Part shown: in pieces, positions 5,656 through 8,669 of the stretch
How the letters are laid out: every line of letters starts with the position of its first letter
Numbering within the stretch: the stretch's first letter is position 1
DNA from: Myxococcales bacterium
GTDB taxonomy: Bacteria; Myxococcota; Polyangia; Polyangiales; Polyangiaceae
Reading direction: 5' to 3'
Length of the DNA: 8,669 bases
Assembly: GCA_020430865.1 (NCBI GenBank)
Contig: JAGQIY010000325.1
Coordinates: forward strand, 1-8,669
Notes under the pieces: generated by a model
Databases searched by the model: none
Told to the model about the DNA's origin: nothing
What the model saw: the letters and a program-made list of their open reading frames with translations, nothing else
Translations under genes and position numbers: made by a program

Positions 5656-6903
5656 ATGAAACGCATGACGCGCGTGGGGTGGCTTGGTTTGGGGCTCTTG
5701 ACGATGACGCTGGCCGGCGGGTGCTCCGACGACTCGAGCGACCCCGCGGGAGGTGGTGGAAGCTCGGGTTCAGGAGCTGCTGGCTCGGCAGGGGTCGGGG
5801 GTGAGGGAGGCAGCGCCGGGAGTAGCGGAGGAGCCGCCGGGAGCAGCACCACCGGCGGCAGCGCTGGACGAGCCACACCCGATCTCCAGAGCTTGATCGA
5901 GACGGCGCAGACCGAGATCGGCTTGCCGGCGCTCGCCGGCGTCGTCCTGCGTTCCGGCGGCATCGTGGACCGAGGAGTGAGCGGTGTGCGGCGACTGAGT
6001 CAGCCGGACGCCGCGACGCTGGACGATCACTGGCACATCGGGTCCAACGTGAAGGCGTTCAGCGCCACGCTGTGCGCGATGCTGGTGGAAGACGGCAAGC
6101 TGTCCTTCGACGCGACGCTCTCCGAGCTATTCCCTGAGGTAACGAATATCGATGCAGATCTCGCCTCGGTGAGCCTGAAGATGTTGCTACAGCACCGCGC
6201 GGGCATCGGCGCGTTTACCAGTCGTCTGGCCATCGACACCATCCCGGTGGATGTCGCTGAAGACCGCCAGAAGTTCGCCGAGTGGTTGATTCAGCAGCCT
6301 CCGGCCACGGCGGTCGGCGAGTTCAACTACTCGAACGCGGGTTATGGCTTGATTGGTGCGATCCTGGAGCGGGCCAGTGGCTCGACGTTCGAGGAGCTGC
6401 TGGACTCCAGGCTGGTGCAACCGCTGGGCATGCAGTCCAAGGCCTGGCTCGGCTGGCCCGCCAGCAGCGACTCGGAGCAGCCGTGGGCGCACTGGTCCCT
6501 GAGCGGTCCGCTGCAGGAGCACCCACCGACCGACGTGTCGCTGCCTCTCGGTCTCAGCACGGCGGGCAACTTCAGCTTCACTCTGCCGGACTACGCGCGC
6601 TTCGTGCAGCTGCACCTGAGGGCTCGGCGGGGTGATCCCGAGCTGCTGGGTCAGGACTCCTTCGACACGCTGCACACCCCGAACGGCGACTACGCCATGG
6701 GCTGGGTCGCCATCAGATACATGGGTCAGCCGCTGTTGGCCCACGAGGGCAGTCTGGATGGCTTCGACGCTCACACGGCGATCTGGCCCGATCGCGATCT
6801 GGCCATCGTCCTCGTGGCGAACGCTGGCGCGAACTTCGCGAGCGAACCGTTGGCGATGCGCTGGCTCGAGTGGTCCGACCTCGACTGGCCAGCGGCCGAC
6901 TGA
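5656..6903 (+). CDS. Serine beta-lactamase-like hydrolase, exported lipoprotein (class C beta-lactamase/DD-peptidase family)
   Basis: A 415-residue envelope enzyme of the serine beta-lactamase-like family, which includes class C beta-lactamases, DD-carboxypeptidases, D-aminopeptidases and some esterases. The N-terminus MKRMTRVGWLGLGLLTMTLAGGC is a lipoprotein signal peptide with lipidated Cys23. A Gly/Ser/Ala-rich linker (about 27-72) follows, as is common in Myxococcota lipoproteins. The catalytic domain (about 75-405) carries all three active-site motifs: S130-N-V-K133 with nucleophile Ser130, Y225-S-N227, and H363-E-G365 in place of the KTG of other families. The substrate cannot be deduced; cell-wall peptides or a small ester/amide are both possible, and true beta-lactamase activity should not be assumed. 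The ATG at 5656 was chosen because it begins a proper signal peptide. A longer frame from the GTG at 5554 would put 34 unlikely residues before it, and the ATG at 5665 is a possible alternative. No strong ribosome binding site is seen. The gene is 94 bp after the LytTR gene, with a likely LytTR site between them, so it is probably a target of that regulator. Confidence 0.92.
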   Translation: MKRMTRVGWLGLGLLTMTLAGGCSDDSSDPAGGGGSSGSGAAGSAGVGGEGGSAGSSGGAAGSSTTGGSAGRATPDLQSLIETAQTEIGLPALAGVVLRSGGIVDRGVSGVRRLSQPDAATLDDHWHIGSNVKAFSATLCAMLVEDGKLSFDATLSELFPEVTNIDADLASVSLKMLLQHRAGIGAFTSRLAIDTIPVDVAEDRQKFAEWLIQQPPATAVGEFNYSNAGYGLIGAILERASGSTFEELLDSRLVQPLGMQSKAWLGWPASSDSEQPWAHWSLSGPLQEHPPTDVSLPLGLSTAGNFSFTLPDYARFVQLHLRARRGDPELLGQDSFDTLHTPNGDYAMGWVAIRYMGQPLLAHEGSLDGFDAHTAIWPDRDLAIVLVANAGANFASEPLAMRWLEWSDLDWPAAD

Positions 6904-8076
6904 CTACCTCCGCGAGCTGGCGTAGGCCGCGGCGACGGCGCTCAGCGGTTCGTCCTTCGGGGTGTATCCCTGGGCGAGGAGCGCCGCATGCATCGCGCTC
7001 AGGCACGTCACGACATGATTCCGTGTGGCACCAGATCCCATCAATCCGATGCGCCAGGTCTTGCCTTTCAGCGGACCCAGGCCGCCGCCAATCTCCAACC
7101 CCACGTCTTGCAGCAGCTGACCGCGCAGCTTGGCGTCGTCCACGCCGTCGGGGATCCTGACGCTGGTTAGCTGAGGCAACCGCTCGGCCTCCGGCACGGC
7201 GAGCTCGAGGCCCATCGTCTCGAGCCCCGCCTTCAGCGCCAGCGAGTGCCGCCGGTGGCGCGCGACTCGATCACTCAGGCCTTCGTCGAGGGTCAGGCGC
7301 AGCGCCTCGTGCAGCGCGTACATCATGTTGATGGGCGCCGTGTGATGATAGGCGCGCGCTTGACCCCAGTAGCTGGCGATCAGGCTCAGATCCAGGTACC
7401 AGCTCTGGACGGGCTGCTTTCGCGCGGAAAGGCGCTGCTCCGCCTTGGCCGAGAAGCTGATGGGCGCGAGCCCCGGCGGACAGGAGAGGCACTTCTGCGT
7501 CCCCGAGTAGATCGCGTCGACGCGGTGCTCGTCGACGTCCACGTGAGAGCCCCCCAGGGAGGTCACGGCGTCCACCAGCAAGAGCGCTCCCAGCTGATCG
7601 GCGGCTTCGCGCATCGGTGCGAGGTCCTGCAGCACGCCGGTGGAGGTCTCTGCATGCACCACCGCGAGGATGTCGAAGGCCTTGCCTGCCGCGGCCTCCA
7701 GCAGCAGCTCCTTCGTCAGCGCCCGCCCCCAGGTCTGCTCGCAGACGCTGACCTCGGCGCCGCAGCGCCTGGCCACCTCGACCATGCGTGTGCCGAAGAC
7801 GCCGTTCACACCGACCAGCACGCGGCTCCCGGGTTCCACCAGGTTGACGAAGCAAGTCTCCATCCCCGCGGAACCAGTGCCGCTCATGGGCAAGGTGAGC
7901 TTGTTCTGGGTGTTGAACGCCTGGCGGAGCATCTCGCGCACCTCGTCCATGACGCGCAAGAAGTACGGGTCGAGATGGCCGACGGTGGGCTTGCTCAGGG
8001 CGTTCAGCACGCTGGCAGGCACGGGGGAGGGCCCAGGGCCCATGAGGACGCGGGTCGGAGGCGTGAGCTGCTGCAT
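6904..8076 (-). CDS. Alanine-glyoxylate/serine-pyruvate aminotransferase (class V, PLP enzyme)
   Basis: A cytoplasmic PLP-dependent transaminase of about 390 residues, expected to transfer the amino group of alanine or serine to glyoxylate or a related keto acid, giving glycine. Numbering is from the ATG at 8076. Motifs: [10 protein letters not shown] near the N-terminus, GTGSAG (66-71, cofactor phosphate region), [12 protein letters not shown] (141-152), [11 protein letters not shown] with Asp169, which contacts the pyridine nitrogen, [12 protein letters not shown] with the Schiff-base Lys195, the [17 protein letters not shown] segment, and R342 in WRIGLMG, which binds the substrate carboxylate. 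The spacing closely follows animal and bacterial AGT enzymes. The frame extends to a TTG at 8112, only 15 bp after the preceding gene. The ATG at 8076 is preferred because AAAGG lies just upstream and homology begins there. It follows the HAD gene closely and is probably co-transcribed with it. At the other end its TAG directly abuts the stop of the convergent hydrolase gene. Substrate preference (alanine or serine as donor) cannot be settled from sequence. Confidence 0.93.
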   Translation of the reverse strand: MQQLTPPTRVLMGPGPSPVPASVLNALSKPTVGHLDPYFLRVMDEVREMLRQAFNTQNKLTLPMSGTGSAGMETCFVNLVEPGSRVLVGVNGVFGTRMVEVARRCGAEVSVCEQTWGRALTKELLLEAAAGKAFDILAVVHAETSTGVLQDLAPMREAADQLGALLLVDAVTSLGGSHVDVDEHRVDAIYSGTQKCLSCPPGLAPISFSAKAEQRLSARKQPVQSWYLDLSLIASYWGQARAYHHTAPINMMYALHEALRLTLDEGLSDRVARHRRHSLALKAGLETMGLELAVPEAERLPQLTSVRIPDGVDDAKLRGQLLQDVGLEIGGGLGPLKGKTWRIGLMGSGATRNHVVTCLSAMHAALLAQGYTPKDEPLSAVAAAYASSRR

Positions 8077-8127
8077 CTGCTCAGCCTTTGCTGGTTTCCC
8101 CGCAGAAGGCAAGACGCGCTGCAGCAG

Positions 8128-8669
8128 TCAACGGATCAGACGGAAACCCATGCCGGCGTAGCGCGCGGCGGCGCCGTCCGCGTCGTCCCGGTCACCGACC
8201 ACCAGGCAGCGTTTGGGCTCGACGCCCAGGCGCTCTGCCGCCTTCAGGTAGCCGTCCGGCCAGGGCTTCAGGCGACTGGGGCCGGACGCTTCGCCGTTGG
8301 CGACGACGACGTCGAAGAGCTCGACCGCGCGCAGGGCCTCCAGCTTGAGCTGGGCCGGGTAGTCGCTGACGAGCGCCGTCTTGCCTCCTGCCTCGCGGAA
8401 ACGCTTGATCTCGTCCAGCAGCGGTTGCCGACGGAACCAGCGGATGTAGCGCCCCGGCCGGGCCACCATCCAGTCACTGACGATCGCGCGTACCTCGTCC
8501 AGTGGTTGCTTCGTCGCGGAGGCGGTCCGCTCCAGCTGAATCGCGAAGGGGCTCTCCACGGGCTCGGTGAGGTGCTCACGCAATGCCTCGTGCTCGTGGC
8601 GAAACCGCCGCAAGAGCTTCACGTGACGAAACCCGAACAACAGCAGGCTCAGCCCCATCATCAGCTTCA
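8128..8669 (-). CDS. HAD-superfamily hydrolase, C-terminal part (5' end beyond the window)
   Basis: Probable phosphatase-type hydrolase of the haloacid dehalogenase superfamily. The frame is open to the right edge with no stop, and the ATG pair at 8656-8661 is probably internal: motif I (DxDGT, with the nucleophile Asp) is absent from the visible part and should lie just upstream outside the window. Visible are a helical cap region with many Arg residues (about 10-85, counted from 8661), motif [10 protein letters not shown] (Ser in the usual place), motif III Lys in [19 protein letters not shown], and motif [24 protein letters not shown] with the Mg-binding acidic residues. Length and layout resemble phosphoglycolate phosphatase-like members, but the substrate cannot be assigned. 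The gene ends 51 bp before the preferred start of the aminotransferase gene, in the same direction, so the two are probably one operon. The superfamily is sure, the role is not. Confidence 0.88.
   Translation of the reverse strand, partial: KLMMGLSLLLFGFRHVKLLRRFRHEHEALREHLTEPVESPFAIQLERTASATKQPLDEVRAIVSDWMVARPGRYIRWFRRQPLLDEIKRFREAGGKTALVSDYPAQLKLEALRAVELFDVVVANGEASGPSRLKPWPDGYLKAAERLGVEPKRCLVVGDRDDADGAAARYAGMGFRLIR

Noticed and set aside
7271..7855. 194-codon frame overlapping the aminotransferase on the same strand
   Set aside because: It is a frameshifted shadow of the aminotransferase, Arg/Gly-rich and without motifs. The aminotransferase frame is intact across it.

Overview
This is a high-G+C window (about two thirds G+C by eye, with strong G/C preference at third codon positions) from a bacterial chromosome. 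It most resembles a member of the Myxococcota (Polyangiales-like). That placement is an inference from three things: a lipoprotein whose signal peptide is followed by a long Gly/Ser/Ala linker, a soluble PAS-histidine kinase-receiver hybrid without an adjacent partner, and a DUF4019-like lipoprotein. No phage, transposon, CRISPR, rRNA or tRNA signal was seen.

Layout from left to right. (1) The 3' part of cysS (cysteinyl-tRNA synthetase, + strand) enters from the left edge. (2) A cytoplasmic PAS-histidine kinase-receiver hybrid lies convergently on the - strand. (3) A 348-bp non-coding stretch follows, with a 24-bp dyad near the hybrid kinase start and a perfect 11-bp hairpin near the far end. 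(4) A small DUF4019-like lipoprotein gene (- strand) is divergent from (5) a two-gene + strand operon. The operon encodes a four-helix membrane histidine kinase of the LytS/YehU type and a LytTR response regulator, joined by an ATGA overlap. (6) Next is a secreted lipoprotein of the serine beta-lactamase-like family (SxxK, YxN, HxG), whose stop codon directly abuts that of (7) a convergent alanine-glyoxylate-type aminotransferase (- strand). (8) Upstream of the aminotransferase, in the same direction, is a HAD-family hydrolase cut by the right edge.

The most interesting signal is regulatory. The divergent promoter region of the LytS/LytTR operon contains two exact copies of ACCGCTCGTC, 20 bp apart start to start. 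A second pair of related 10-mers (ACCGCCCGTC and GCCGTTCATC) with exactly the same spacing begins on the last base of the LytTR gene and lies just upstream of the serine-hydrolase lipoprotein. Direct repeats about two helical turns apart are the usual operator form for LytTR proteins, and the core resembles the AlgR box CCGTTCGTC. The sequence therefore suggests a compact local circuit: membrane kinase, LytTR regulator, autoregulation (perhaps also of the divergent DUF4019-like lipoprotein), and control of an exported penicillin-binding-protein-like hydrolase.

The flanking genes (cysS, the hybrid kinase, the aminotransferase and the HAD hydrolase) look like ordinary chromosomal genes with no visible link to that circuit.
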